From a virus, in the IMG/VR virus record IMGVR_UViG_3300028675_000008, positions 1 to 22,749 of that record: DNA of 22,749 bases. The stretch is one strand, 5' to 3'. Position 1 is the first letter of the stretch. Each line of letters begins with the position of its first letter. This document shows positions 7,593 through 14,684 of the stretch, in pieces. The notes under the pieces were generated by a model. The model did not search any database. It was not told the origin of the DNA and saw nothing but the letters and a program-made list of their open reading frames with translations. Position numbers and translations under genes: made by a program.

Positions 7593-8450
7593 TTACTGCG
7601 TGATGAGGCGAACCACCGGGGGTTTGTCGTGCTGAGGCAGCCTCTTGTAGCGGTGGGCCACGAAGTAGGTGTTGATGACCAGTTCGTCCCTATCGCGCTC
7701 TGGGACCCTGCTCCTCTCAATCGTGGGCTCCCCGTTGTACCAGAGGGCGAGGGCACTTTGCAAGATGAACAGCGTCACGTATTTGGTGGGGGTGCCGCTC
7801 ACGGTGGGAACCCGGTCGGAGTTGATGATGGGCAAGCCCAAAACTCTGGGCAGACCACCCTGCTGGGCATCAACAAAGATAGGGAGGCCTCCAAGGTCTT
7901 TCAGTTTACGGAGGTCCGCCAGGACCTTAGAGTGCACCACCACGGCGGCCACGTCCACCTGCGCGTCCCCAAACGCGCTCAGGGCGTCCACGATGGCGTC
8001 GTAGGTGATGGTCTCGCTGCTCCGGTCTACCGTGGTCTGCCCTGCTCCCGATGCGTTGGCGGCGGCGACTAGCGCGGCGTCAAACCGCCTCTTGACGGCG
8101 TCCATGAACTGGCGGCTTACCTCAGCGTAGGGGTCCGCATAGCGGGTGGATATTTCCGCCAGGACGCTTATGGGCAGCCGCTTACCCGCTCGCTGGACGG
8201 TGGCCTCCTCGGAGGTCATGGTCAGCTTGACGGGCGGTAGCTCCTCGTCTTCGCCCACATCGTCCAGCTCGCCAATGATTTCAAAGTAGGGGACCTTGAT
8301 CTTGGTGCCGCCCCTCGCCCCGCCAGGCAGGGTAGGGGACTCCACCACCGCTGGGGTGCCCTCCAAGGCGATCCGGTTAGGCCAGGCCGCCTGGATGGCG
8401 TCCGCCAAAATCTCGGGGATGATCAGGTCGTTAACGGTCGTCACGGGCAT
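7593..8450 (-). CDS. Major capsid protein
   Basis: 285 residues, MPVTTVNDLIIPEILADAIQ at the start. It follows the protease/scaffold gene, with GAGGAGG five to six bases upstream of ATG 8450. HK97-fold features are visible: an N-terminal arm, a strand-turn segment (KIKVPYFEIIGELDDVGEDE, residues about 50-70), the helix with TRYADPYAEVSRQFMDAVKR (about 105-125), the A-domain segment VVVHSKVLADLRKLKD (about 165-180), PIINSDRVP and the final strands DELVINTYFVAHRYKRL. It has the length of the T7/Mu-type short capsid proteins. It forms the icosahedral shell. The family is not separately named here because several HK97-fold capsid families share these traits. Confidence 0.9.
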   Translation of the reverse strand: MPVTTVNDLIIPEILADAIQAAWPNRIALEGTPAVVESPTLPGGARGGTKIKVPYFEIIGELDDVGEDEELPPVKLTMTSEEATVQRAGKRLPISVLAEISTRYADPYAEVSRQFMDAVKRRFDAALVAAANASGAGQTTVDRSSETITYDAIVDALSAFGDAQVDVAAVVVHSKVLADLRKLKDLGGLPIFVDAQQGGLPRVLGLPIINSDRVPTVSGTPTKYVTLFILQSALALWYNGEPTIERSRVPERDRDELVINTYFVAHRYKRLPQHDKPPVVRLITQ

Positions 8451-8451
8451 C

Positions 8452-8934
8452 TCACTTCCTCCTCGTCAGCGCCTGCATGCGCCGGTAAAGGTCAGGGTTT
8501 TCCCGGTAGATGCGCTCCTTCTCCTTGTAGGAGAGCTTGCTCCACTCCTCCAAGGAGAGCTCGTGCGCGGGCTCCCGGACCCCGTCTCCCACGATGCGAG
8601 GAGCGGCCTCCAGGAAGCCCTTGAGGGTCTTCAGGTCCACCTCCCTGGCCCACCGCTCCAGGGCGGGGGTGAGCTTCCCATCGGCCTTGCCCTGGCGGAT
8701 CAGCTCCTCCCGCTCCCGGGCCTCCCGCTCGGCCTCCAGCTCCCGGACCCGGGCGGTGAGGGCCTCCACCTGGCGGGCGGCCTCCTTCCAGGCCCGGATT
8801 ACCCCTACCGCCTCGGCGGGGTCCTCCTTGCCGGTGAGGGCCACCACCTCGGCCAGCCCCGCCCTGAGGCGGGCGATGGCCTCAAGAGCGGCCACCTCGT
8901 CCTCTACACCTAGAGCCGTCAGAACTCGCGTCAT
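8452..8934 (-). CDS. Nested scaffold protein, internal start of protease gene (Mu gpZ-like)
   Basis: An in-frame internal ATG at 8934 (codon 273 of the protease) has a very good ribosome site, GAGGAGG, five bases upstream; the main ATG at 9750 has none of comparable quality. Translation from it would give 160 residues, MTRVLTALGVEDEVAALEAI and on, comprising only the helical, charged scaffold part. Mu makes its scaffold gpZ in just this way from the 3' part of gene I, so a second product is expected by analogy. A scaffold directs capsid assembly inside the procapsid and is then cut by the protease. The site is seen in the sequence; the separate product is inference. Confidence 0.6.
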   Translation of the reverse strand: MTRVLTALGVEDEVAALEAIARLRAGLAEVVALTGKEDPAEAVGVIRAWKEAARQVEALTARVRELEAEREAREREELIRQGKADGKLTPALERWAREVDLKTLKGFLEAAPRIVGDGVREPAHELSLEEWSKLSYKEKERIYRENPDLYRRMQALTRRK

Positions 8935-9750
8935 TTTCGCCTCCTCGTCCCTTTCCCACGGGGCTTTCTCGCCCCATTGGTGGTAGTGCTGGGCGATGTG
9001 CCGCTTGACCGCGGCCAAATCCGAATCGGGGATGTCCACGCCGCCCCTGGCCCCCTGCAGGGCCGCGGCGGCGGCCATCACCCCCCTTTTGTGGACCACC
9101 AGCTCCCCGTCCCGCACGTCGTGGTGGGGGAGCTTGTAGGACCCGAAGTTTTCGGGGTCGCCGGCGTCGTACCAGGCGAAGGCCTGGCGGTACTTCTCCC
9201 AGTCAATAGTGCCCTTTTCCCCGGACCCGTCCCGGGAGGCCCACCGCCGCACCCGGGCGATGGCGGCGTCCGCGTCCCAAGAGCCGTCCACCACCTCGCC
9301 CCCCTTGAAGGGCACCGCCTTGGCCACCAGGGGCTGCAGGCGTTTGGTGGCGGGCAGGTTGGTAAGGGCGATGTTGATGAGCTCCACGATGTGGCCGTCC
9401 TCTACTCGGAAGGCAGGGGAAAAGTACCTGTACTCCCGGTTCCGCAGGAGCTCCAGGGCCCGAGGCGTCCACTCCACGTTGACCGCCCACAGGCCGTCCG
9501 GGCGAATCTCCAGGTCAAACCACCCCGCCGCCGGGGTGGGGCCGTTGGCCACGGGCTCCAGGGCCTGGTGCTCGTAGTCCAGGGAGAGGCGGTTCCCCCA
9601 GTCCCGCCAGGCCTGGAGGACGCGCTGGGCGTCCTCGGGCGTGAAGAGGAAAACCCCCTTGGTGGTCTCCACCTTTCCGAAGGGGAAGATGCGGAACTCC
9701 CGCGGGACGCCAGCGGGAATCTCCGTGGTGAACGAGCTCAAGACCTTCAT
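8452..9750 (-). CDS. Head maturation protease with scaffold region (Mu gpI-like)
   Basis: 432 residues. The N-terminal 150 match Mu gpI: LSLDYEHQ (55-62, His61), AAGWFDLEIRPDGLWAVNVEW (74-94), WTPRALELLRNREYRYFSPA (94-113, Ser111) and NIALTNLPA (126-134). It cleaves the scaffold and itself during head maturation. Unusually, residues about 157-265 carry a block (DGSWDADAAIARVRRWASRD, then FGSYKLPHHDV, RGVMAAAAALQGARGGVDIP, AVKRHIAQHYHQ) that I know from other prohead-protease-type proteins rather than from Mu gpI. The last 160 residues are a charged coiled coil ending in GKADGKLTPALERWAREVDL, typical of Mu gpI/gpZ. ATG 9750 has no good ribosome site, and it lies about 55 bases below a promoter. 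An internal start at 8934 probably makes the scaffold alone. Confidence 0.9.
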   Translation of the reverse strand: MKVLSSFTTEIPAGVPREFRIFPFGKVETTKGVFLFTPEDAQRVLQAWRDWGNRLSLDYEHQALEPVANGPTPAAGWFDLEIRPDGLWAVNVEWTPRALELLRNREYRYFSPAFRVEDGHIVELINIALTNLPATKRLQPLVAKAVPFKGGEVVDGSWDADAAIARVRRWASRDGSGEKGTIDWEKYRQAFAWYDAGDPENFGSYKLPHHDVRDGELVVHKRGVMAAAAALQGARGGVDIPDSDLAAVKRHIAQHYHQWGEKAPWERDEEAKMTRVLTALGVEDEVAALEAIARLRAGLAEVVALTGKEDPAEAVGVIRAWKEAARQVEALTARVRELEAEREAREREELIRQGKADGKLTPALERWAREVDLKTLKGFLEAAPRIVGDGVREPAHELSLEEWSKLSYKEKERIYRENPDLYRRMQALTRRK

Positions 9751-9811
9751 GGCGGCACGAAAAATCCCCCGGGGTGAACCCGGAGGTCTAGAGTACGCCG
9801 ATTCTAGCCCT

Positions 9812-9840
9812 AGCCTAGCACAGAGCGGAGCCTAATGCAA
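9812..9840 (-). promoter_or_regulatory. Promoter of head/tail operon
   Basis: On the minus strand, TTGCAT (9840-9835) and TAGGCT (9817-9812) are separated by exactly 17 bases. They resemble housekeeping -35 and -10 elements (4 of 6 matches in each). The expected start point is about 9805, giving a 55-base leader to the protease gene. It lies in the only wide gap (205 bases) inside the structural region, so the protease-capsid-tail genes can be transcribed apart from the packaging genes. Confidence 0.55.
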
Positions 9841-9886
9841 GCCCCCGTTTACTCCCGGCGTGGGGCGTGGTAAGATAGGGCTAACC

Positions 9887-9921
9887 CACCGGGGTGGGCC
9901 TGGGTTCCCGATACCCCGGTG
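9887..9921. terminator. Strong stem-loop between head operons, possible terminator
   Basis: CACCGGGGT (9887-9895) pairs perfectly with ACCCCGGTG (9913-9921), nine GC-rich pairs. An inner GGG/CCC pairing sits within the loop. A second hairpin lies at 9928-9952 (GCAGC/GCTGC and GGCT/AGCC, one bulge). Both sit just downstream of the gpF-like gene's stop (9956) and upstream of the promoter at 9812-9840, where transcription of the packaging operon would be expected to end. No run of U follows on the minus strand, so it is not a canonical factor-independent terminator. Confidence 0.4.
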
Positions 9922-9955
9922 CAGGACGCAGCGGCTTCCAGGAGCCGGCTGCCAG

Positions 9956-11113
9956 CTACTTAGCGAAACGAAGAAACCCCTGCCGTTGCTTGTTGATGTA
10001 CTTCTCATCGCTCGTTTCAATGAACGTGTACCCCGCCACCAATACCCCCTTTTGGAACTCCCCCACAAGCAAGACGTTCCGCAGGCGCTCGTGCTGGTAA
10101 ACTTTGACGTAGCGCAGGCGAAACACCACGGCTCGCCCGTCCACCTTCCGCATGGGCACCAGCCAGATTTCCTCCGGGTTCCGCACCAGGTCTGGGAGCC
10201 AAGAGAGGAAGCGCTCTCGCCCATCAGGCTTCAGGTGGCTGAGAAACGCCTCGTCCAGGAGGGCCATCATGCCTGTGGGGTCCTGGACGTAGAGCGGCAC
10301 AGCCCCCCAGGCGCCCTCAAGGGCCTTCCTGAACCCCTCCTTCCCCGCTTCCTCCACCGTGGGCAAGAGGGGAGTGGGAGGGGGGTGAACGGGTAAGCGC
10401 TCCGGGCGGTCATACGTCCGCCAGTCCGGGGGCGGGCCGATAAACGCGGGCTCCCACTGCCCCGGCTTGGCGGTGTCCGTGACGCCTCTGGCGTAAGCAC
10501 GTCCCCACTCGGCGAAGTCAGGGGCGAGGCCAAACCCTTGCTGAGGAGGCTCGGAAGGGGGTTCCTGGGCCACTCCCCTTCGCCTGGCCTCGGCCTCGGT
10601 GAGGGGCCTCACCCCACTGCGGCAGTTGAAGTGGAGGGGAGGCCAGTTCCAGCGCCACCACGGGTCATCGGCTGGTAAGACGGTGCCGTTTCGTGCCCGG
10701 CATATCTCCGTGGTGCGGCTGTCCAGGACGGCGTCGTACATGAGGTAGGGATGGGTAGCCCGCACCTCGGGGTCCTGGAGCTGGGCCCAGCGCCCCGACT
10801 GGTAGGCCATCTGGACGTTGGTGCGGAAGATGGTCTCCACCCGCTGGCCGTCCCTCCTCCCCCAGACGCCCTCTAGCTTCTGCCGCACCCCTCTCTTCCA
10901 CTCCTCGTAGGGGGTGCCCTCTTGCAGCGCCCGGACCAGGGACTCCCACACCTCGGCCAGAAGGTCTAGGGAAGCCACGCCGGCCACGGTGAAGGCCCTC
11001 CGCCTCGCCGCTTCCCGCAGGCGGGTCCACTCCTCCTTGCGGAGGGGCACCCGGGCCCGGAACCAGGCGATGGCCTCCTCGGGCCGAGTGGGGTCAGCGC
11101 TGACCCGCCACAT
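9956..11113 (-). CDS. Mu gpF-like head morphogenesis protein fused to PBECR-like nuclease domain
   Basis: 385 residues. Residues 1-180 are a Mu gpF/SPP1 gp7-type minor head protein: FRTNVQMAYQSGRWAQLQ (96-113), DAVLDSRTTEICRARNGTVL (127-146) and PPLHFNCRSGVRPLTEAEA (158-176) are the family signatures. After a Pro-rich linker (183-250), residues about 255-385 form a second domain. It contains LPDLVRNPEEIWLVPMRKVD (306-325), FRLRYVKVYQ (331-340), VLLVGEFQKGVLVAGYTFIE (347-366) and YINKQRQGFLRF (372-383). This pattern agrees with the PBECR (phage Barnase-EndoU-colicin E5/D-RelE-like) nuclease family, known as C-terminal fusions to phage head proteins. It may enter the cell with the DNA. ATG 11113 overlaps the portal's end by 20 bases. 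The gpF call is firm; the nuclease call is from remembered patterns. Confidence 0.85.
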   Translation of the reverse strand: MWRVSADPTRPEEAIAWFRARVPLRKEEWTRLREAARRRAFTVAGVASLDLLAEVWESLVRALQEGTPYEEWKRGVRQKLEGVWGRRDGQRVETIFRTNVQMAYQSGRWAQLQDPEVRATHPYLMYDAVLDSRTTEICRARNGTVLPADDPWWRWNWPPLHFNCRSGVRPLTEAEARRRGVAQEPPSEPPQQGFGLAPDFAEWGRAYARGVTDTAKPGQWEPAFIGPPPDWRTYDRPERLPVHPPPTPLLPTVEEAGKEGFRKALEGAWGAVPLYVQDPTGMMALLDEAFLSHLKPDGRERFLSWLPDLVRNPEEIWLVPMRKVDGRAVVFRLRYVKVYQHERLRNVLLVGEFQKGVLVAGYTFIETSDEKYINKQRQGFLRFAK

Positions 11114-12575
11114 CCCGCGCCACCGCGTACCGCCCCGCCAGTTCCGAGAGGAGGAGGGCGGCTTCCAAGAGGCCGGCTAACTCGCCAGGGCCGGCCTCGG
11201 GGATGAGGTCTATGAGCCTTTGGCGAAGGGCCTCGTAGTCCCCGGCTTCCGCCACAGCCCGGAGAACGGCGTCCAACTGCCTGCGCAGGAGGGGTATGGC
11301 CGCCCTAATGGCCTCGTCCGCTACCCGGTCGGCATAGAGCTGCCCCTGGACAAAACCGCTGGAGAGGACCGCCCGGTCCCCAGAGGCCAGACGCACAGTC
11401 TGGGTGGAGGCCTCCTGGGCCACCGGCACCCCGTAGGCCTCCAGGATGGCCCGGAGGTCCACCGGCGCCCCGGCCTGGGTAAGCCCCTGGATGGCCTGGG
11501 CCAACTTAGCCAGGGTCTCAGCCCCCACCTGGCGGTCCTCGGGGGGCGTGGTGTCCCACTTGGGCCAGGGGGCGAGGCGGGCGGAACCCCAGTTGTACTC
11601 GGCCCACCAGCGGACGACCCCTTCCCGCAGAGAAGTGGCCAGGGCCTCGGCGTCCGCCTCCAAGAGGTCCTGGCGCACCATGTGGTGCACCTGGGCGGCG
11701 GCGTAGGAGCCACCTTGGACCTCGGTGGTGAGGTTCTGGCCCAGGACGGCCACGGCGATGGCCCGGTCTGCCCAGGCGATGGCCGCCTCCCGGCCCCGCC
11801 ACACCTCCCCCGAGGGCGAGAGGATGTCCATCTCGTAGCCCGGGGGGAGGACCAGCCCGGTGTCAGCTCCCATGTCGGCCAAAAGCCGGGCCAGGGCCTC
11901 CCGCTCCTCCTGAGCGCTCATCTCCCCGGCCTTGGCCACCCGCACCGCCCCCACCTCGTTGTCCCGAGCCCAGTACCGGGCAGCGTCTAGCTTGATGAGC
12001 CAGGGCAGGGCGATGGCCCGCCACAGGCCCATCTCCCAGGGCCGCCTGGGACCGTAGGGGGTGTAAAGCCACCAGGCCCCCTCCTTCAGGGGGTGCCTAG
12101 GGTCCTCCCGGGTCCGCACGTACCAGCGCTCTTCCTGGGGATCCCAAAAAAGGTTCCGGGGATGCCAGGGCTCCAGGTGGGGAAGGAGCCTCCCCGTCTC
12201 CTCGTCCTCCCGCCAGTCCAGGCGGGCCAGACCCACCCCCAGGAGGAGCCCCCAGGCCAGGACCTGGTAGAGGGCGTCCTCGGGGGCGAAGTGGAAGAAG
12301 TCCACCTCAAGGGCCCGGGCGATGGTCTTCCCTTCCCGGTCGTTGGGCCGCTCTACGAGGAAGGGCAGGCCCAAAAGCCCCCGCACCCGCACCCCCACCG
12401 TGGCCGCCACCCGGTCGTCCGCCAGCATGGCGCCCACCAGGTCCGCCGCCGGGAGGAGGTTTCCCCCCATGGCGGCCCGGGTGGCGTAGGTCAGGTCTAC
12501 GGGGGCCCACTCCCGCCACCCCCACGGGGAAGGCTCCCGAACAAGGTCACTTAAGCTTCGTGGATTCTTCGCCAT
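11094..12575 (-). CDS. Portal protein (Mu gp29-like, DUF935)
   Basis: 493 residues starting MAKNPRSLSDLVREPSPWGW, with GGAGG four bases before ATG 12575. DUF935 features run in order: NLLPAADLVGAMLADDRVAA (residues about 39-58), then RVRGLLGLPFLVE. Next is a helical block with LAWGLLLGVGLARLDWRED (about 105-123), then WHPRNLFWDPQEERWYVRTR (about 134-153). LWRAIALPWLIKLDAARYWA (about 183-202), then LVLPPGYEMDILSP and VLGQNLTTEVQGGSYAAAQV (about 275-295) follow. The portal is the dodecameric ring at one head vertex through which DNA is pumped by the terminase. Full family length, no defects seen. The gene order terminase-portal-gpF is the usual Mu one. Confidence 0.95.
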   Translation of the reverse strand: MAKNPRSLSDLVREPSPWGWREWAPVDLTYATRAAMGGNLLPAADLVGAMLADDRVAATVGVRVRGLLGLPFLVERPNDREGKTIARALEVDFFHFAPEDALYQVLAWGLLLGVGLARLDWREDEETGRLLPHLEPWHPRNLFWDPQEERWYVRTREDPRHPLKEGAWWLYTPYGPRRPWEMGLWRAIALPWLIKLDAARYWARDNEVGAVRVAKAGEMSAQEEREALARLLADMGADTGLVLPPGYEMDILSPSGEVWRGREAAIAWADRAIAVAVLGQNLTTEVQGGSYAAAQVHHMVRQDLLEADAEALATSLREGVVRWWAEYNWGSARLAPWPKWDTTPPEDRQVGAETLAKLAQAIQGLTQAGAPVDLRAILEAYGVPVAQEASTQTVRLASGDRAVLSSGFVQGQLYADRVADEAIRAAIPLLRRQLDAVLRAVAEAGDYEALRQRLIDLIPEAGPGELAGLLEAALLLSELAGRYAVARDVAGQR

Positions 12576-12835
12576 ATCTCCTCCAACTTTGGCCGGGCCA
12601 GAGCGTACTCCACCAGGGTGGGGCGGTCGGCGTGCAGGAAGCGAGCCAGGTCCAGGGCCTCTGAGCTGCGCTCCTCCTCGGGTAGGTGGAGCTCCAGGGC
12701 CTCCCGCAGGACCAGCCGCACGCGCTCCCAGGGGTACCAGCGCCCGGCCACGCGGATCCAGTAGCTTCCAGGCCGTCCCGTCACGGGCTCAACCCCCGCT
12801 TCCCACTTGCTCCCAGGCGGTCCCGCCCGCCGCAT
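12551..12835 (-). CDS. Small arginine-rich protein of unknown function
   Basis: 94 residues from ATG 12835: MRRAGPPGSKWEAGVEPVTG and on. I took this start rather than the upstream ones in the same frame because AGGAG lies four bases before it and it directly follows the stop of the zinc-ribbon gene (TGA at 12846-12844). The longer version would overlap that gene by 170 bases. The N-terminal half is beta-like (SYWIRVAGRWYPWERVRLVL), and the C-terminal half is helical (SSEALDLARFLHADRPTLVE, YALARPKLEEIWRRIHEA). Its 3' end overlaps the portal gene by 25 bases. I do not recognise the family. By position it could be a packaging accessory protein. Confidence 0.65.
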   Translation of the reverse strand: MRRAGPPGSKWEAGVEPVTGRPGSYWIRVAGRWYPWERVRLVLREALELHLPEEERSSEALDLARFLHADRPTLVEYALARPKLEEIWRRIHEA

Positions 12836-12843
12836 CCGGCTCC

Positions 12844-13062
12844 TCAGCGCTCCGTGGAAGGCGAGGGCCCAGCGCTCCCGGGCTCGTCCGCCACCTCGTA
12901 TGTCACGAAGGTAAACCCGCAACGCCTGCACGTGTACCGCCTCACCAACACCACGTCCGGCCATACCCCCTCCAATCCCACGCGACCGCGGGACTCCACT
13001 TCCCCGCTCCCGCACCTAGGGCAGGGCACCTTGGCGTAAACTATGCCGATTCTACGAGGCAT
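12844..13062 (-). CDS. Zinc-ribbon protein (NrdR/Ogr/Com-like)
   Basis: 72 residues. CPRCGSGEVESRG (from residue 13) and YTCRRCGFTFVTYEV (from residue 42) give two CxxC pairs about 30 residues apart, plus the 'RR..C..C...F.TYE' ending. That ending is shared by the zinc ribbon of NrdR repressors and, more loosely, by P2 Ogr late activators. The remaining 15 residues are polar. ATG 13062 shares a base with the large terminase stop (TAATG). There is no ATP-cone, so it is not a full NrdR. It may bind nucleic acid, either as a transcription factor for late genes or as a packaging-associated protein. The motif is seen; the role is inference. Confidence 0.75.
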   Translation of the reverse strand: MPRRIGIVYAKVPCPRCGSGEVESRGRVGLEGVWPDVVLVRRYTCRRCGFTFVTYEVADEPGSAGPSPSTER

Positions 13063-14342
13063 TATACACCACCCCGGAGCCCGCTCCAGCGCCCCGGCAC
13101 TTTAAGAACCTGCCCGGTCCCCTTCGAGGCCCTCGCCGCGTCCAGGGCCAAGGCCAGGGCCATGACCAGGTCGTCGTGAAGCCCCTCGGGGGCGGAGTAG
13201 GCGTAGCCCACCGAGGGTAGAGGACGGGCCTCAAAGGCCCTCAGCTCGGCCAGGAGTTCGGGGTGGGGGTAGAGGAGGAGCTCCTGAGTCTCCAGGGCCG
13301 ACTGGAGGCGCCCCACCAGATTCTCCTTGGACCTGGTGTCCCGCCCGTCGTCCCTACCCCCGGTGATGCGGATGGGCCTCACCCGCGGCCACTCGGCCCG
13401 GATGCCCTCCCAGGCGGCGTCCCCCACCCCGGTGGCGTCCACGTGGGCATAGGCCTCGTAGCGGGCCAGGAGGGCCGCCACCTTCCGGGCGGTGAGGGTG
13501 TAGGAGAGCCCTCGCCACCTCTCCACCCGCACCAGCTCTAGCTGCGTCCCCAGGCGCAGAACCGCCACGGCGGTGTAGTCCTGGCTCCGGGCCAGGTCCA
13601 CCCCGGCGGCGTAGCGCTCCCCCGGCCTCGGGTCTTCGGGGCCTTGAAGGAGGAGGGCAGCCTCCAGGGCGTCCTCGCTGAAGACCCGGCCCTCGGCGTC
13701 CACCCACTCGGCCAGAATCTCCTGGCGGTAGCGCTCCCGGGTCATGGTAGCGGCCATGCGGGCCAGCTCCTCCTGGGAGAGGAAGGGGTTGCGGTGGGAG
13801 GGCTCGTGGAAGTGGGCCCACGCCGGGTCGTCCAGGGTCAGGTTCCACAGCTCATAGAAGGCGTTCCTCCCCTTGGGCGTGGAAGCTATCCAGGCCGAGC
13901 CCAAGCGGTCCAAGAGGGTGGGGAGGATGGCCTCCTCCCAGACCCGTGCTAAACTGGGGGCGAAGGCGGCCTCGTCTATGATGGCGAGGTCGTAGGCCCT
14001 TCCACGCCCTGGCACGTCCTTGGAGTCCAGGGACCAGAACTCTATGCGTCCCCCGGAAGCGTAGCGGATGACAGGCTGGGGCCGCTCGGCGGCTCTGACC
14101 ACCCCGGACCTGGTCCGGCGCAGAAGCTCCTCGTAGGCCGGGGCCAGGAGGGAGTAGATGGGGGCGAACCAGCCCACCGCCCGCCCCCGCTCCGCCGCGG
14201 CCTGGGCCGCCAAGCGGAGGAGCAACGTGGTCTTCCCCCAGCGCCTCCCGCACCGGAGGATGTTGAAGCGCCGAGCGGCCCCCACCACCTCCCGCTGGGC
14301 GGGGTGGGGGGGCGGAAAGACCAGGGGGATGACCCGCTTCAC
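13062..14342 (-). CDS. terL: Terminase large subunit (TerL)
   Basis: 426 residues, GTG 14342 overlapping the small subunit's stop as GTGA. It is the ATP-driven packaging motor and headful nuclease. ATPase motifs: CGRRWGKTTL (31-40, Walker A of the arginine-containing terminase type), DLAIIDEAAF (119-128, Walker B and catalytic Glu) and STPKGR (155-160, coupling motif). The RNase-H-type nuclease has GVDLARSQDYTAV (about 248-260, first Asp), HVDATGVGDA (about 301-310, second Asp) and LHDDLVMALALAL (about 389-401, third acid). All key residues are in place. This is the terminase architecture that works with the gp29-type portal. Confidence 0.97.
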   Translation of the reverse strand: MKRVIPLVFPPPHPAQREVVGAARRFNILRCGRRWGKTTLLLRLAAQAAAERGRAVGWFAPIYSLLAPAYEELLRRTRSGVVRAAERPQPVIRYASGGRIEFWSLDSKDVPGRGRAYDLAIIDEAAFAPSLARVWEEAILPTLLDRLGSAWIASTPKGRNAFYELWNLTLDDPAWAHFHEPSHRNPFLSQEELARMAATMTRERYRQEILAEWVDAEGRVFSEDALEAALLLQGPEDPRPGERYAAGVDLARSQDYTAVAVLRLGTQLELVRVERWRGLSYTLTARKVAALLARYEAYAHVDATGVGDAAWEGIRAEWPRVRPIRITGGRDDGRDTRSKENLVGRLQSALETQELLLYPHPELLAELRAFEARPLPSVGYAYSAPEGLHDDLVMALALALDAARASKGTGQVLKVPGRWSGLRGGV

Positions 14343-14659
14343 CCGTCCACTACCTTGAGCTCAACGCCCTCCAGGCTCACCTGCTCCACCCGCTCGGTGT
14401 AGCCCCGCTCCTTGCCGATGGTCTTCAGGACGAACATGACGGCCCAGGGCTTCCCCGCCAGGGCGGCCTGGATGAGGCGGCTTTCCACATCGTCCAGAAA
14501 CTCCTCCCGGACCTCCCGCAGGAGGCCTTCCAGGCCGTGGCGCTGGATGGCGGCGTAGAGCCCCTGCCTGGTCACGCCCAGGGCCCGCGCGGCCACGGCC
14601 AGGACGCCCCGGGAAGCACGGATGGCCTCCTCCACCTTCTTCTTGGTCAGCTTCTCCAT
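14339..14659 (-). CDS. Terminase small subunit-like protein with HTH
   Basis: 106 residues. An N-terminal helix-turn-helix of Fis/TerS type (VEEAIRASRGVLAVAARALG, then VTRQGLYAAIQRHG, residues 9-43) is followed by a helix rich in charged residues (LLREVREEFLDDVESRLIQA) and the conserved AALAGKPWAVMFVLKTIGKE segment (about 66-85). It then has RGYTERVEQVSLEG. The combination of HTH, oligomerisation helices and 'G...A..f.LK..g..rGY' is the pattern of small terminase proteins that recognise viral DNA. ATG 14659 has a GGAGGGGATATGG context. Direct coupling to terL supports the call. Confidence 0.85.
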   Translation of the reverse strand: MEKLTKKKVEEAIRASRGVLAVAARALGVTRQGLYAAIQRHGLEGLLREVREEFLDDVESRLIQAALAGKPWAVMFVLKTIGKERGYTERVEQVSLEGVELKVVDG

Positions 14660-14684
14660 ATCCCCTCCTGTGTGTCAAAGCCAG

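Noticed and set aside
12836-13015. A longer start for the 94-residue protein.
   Set aside because: It would overlap the zinc-ribbon gene almost completely; ATG 12835 has AGGAG and follows that gene's stop.
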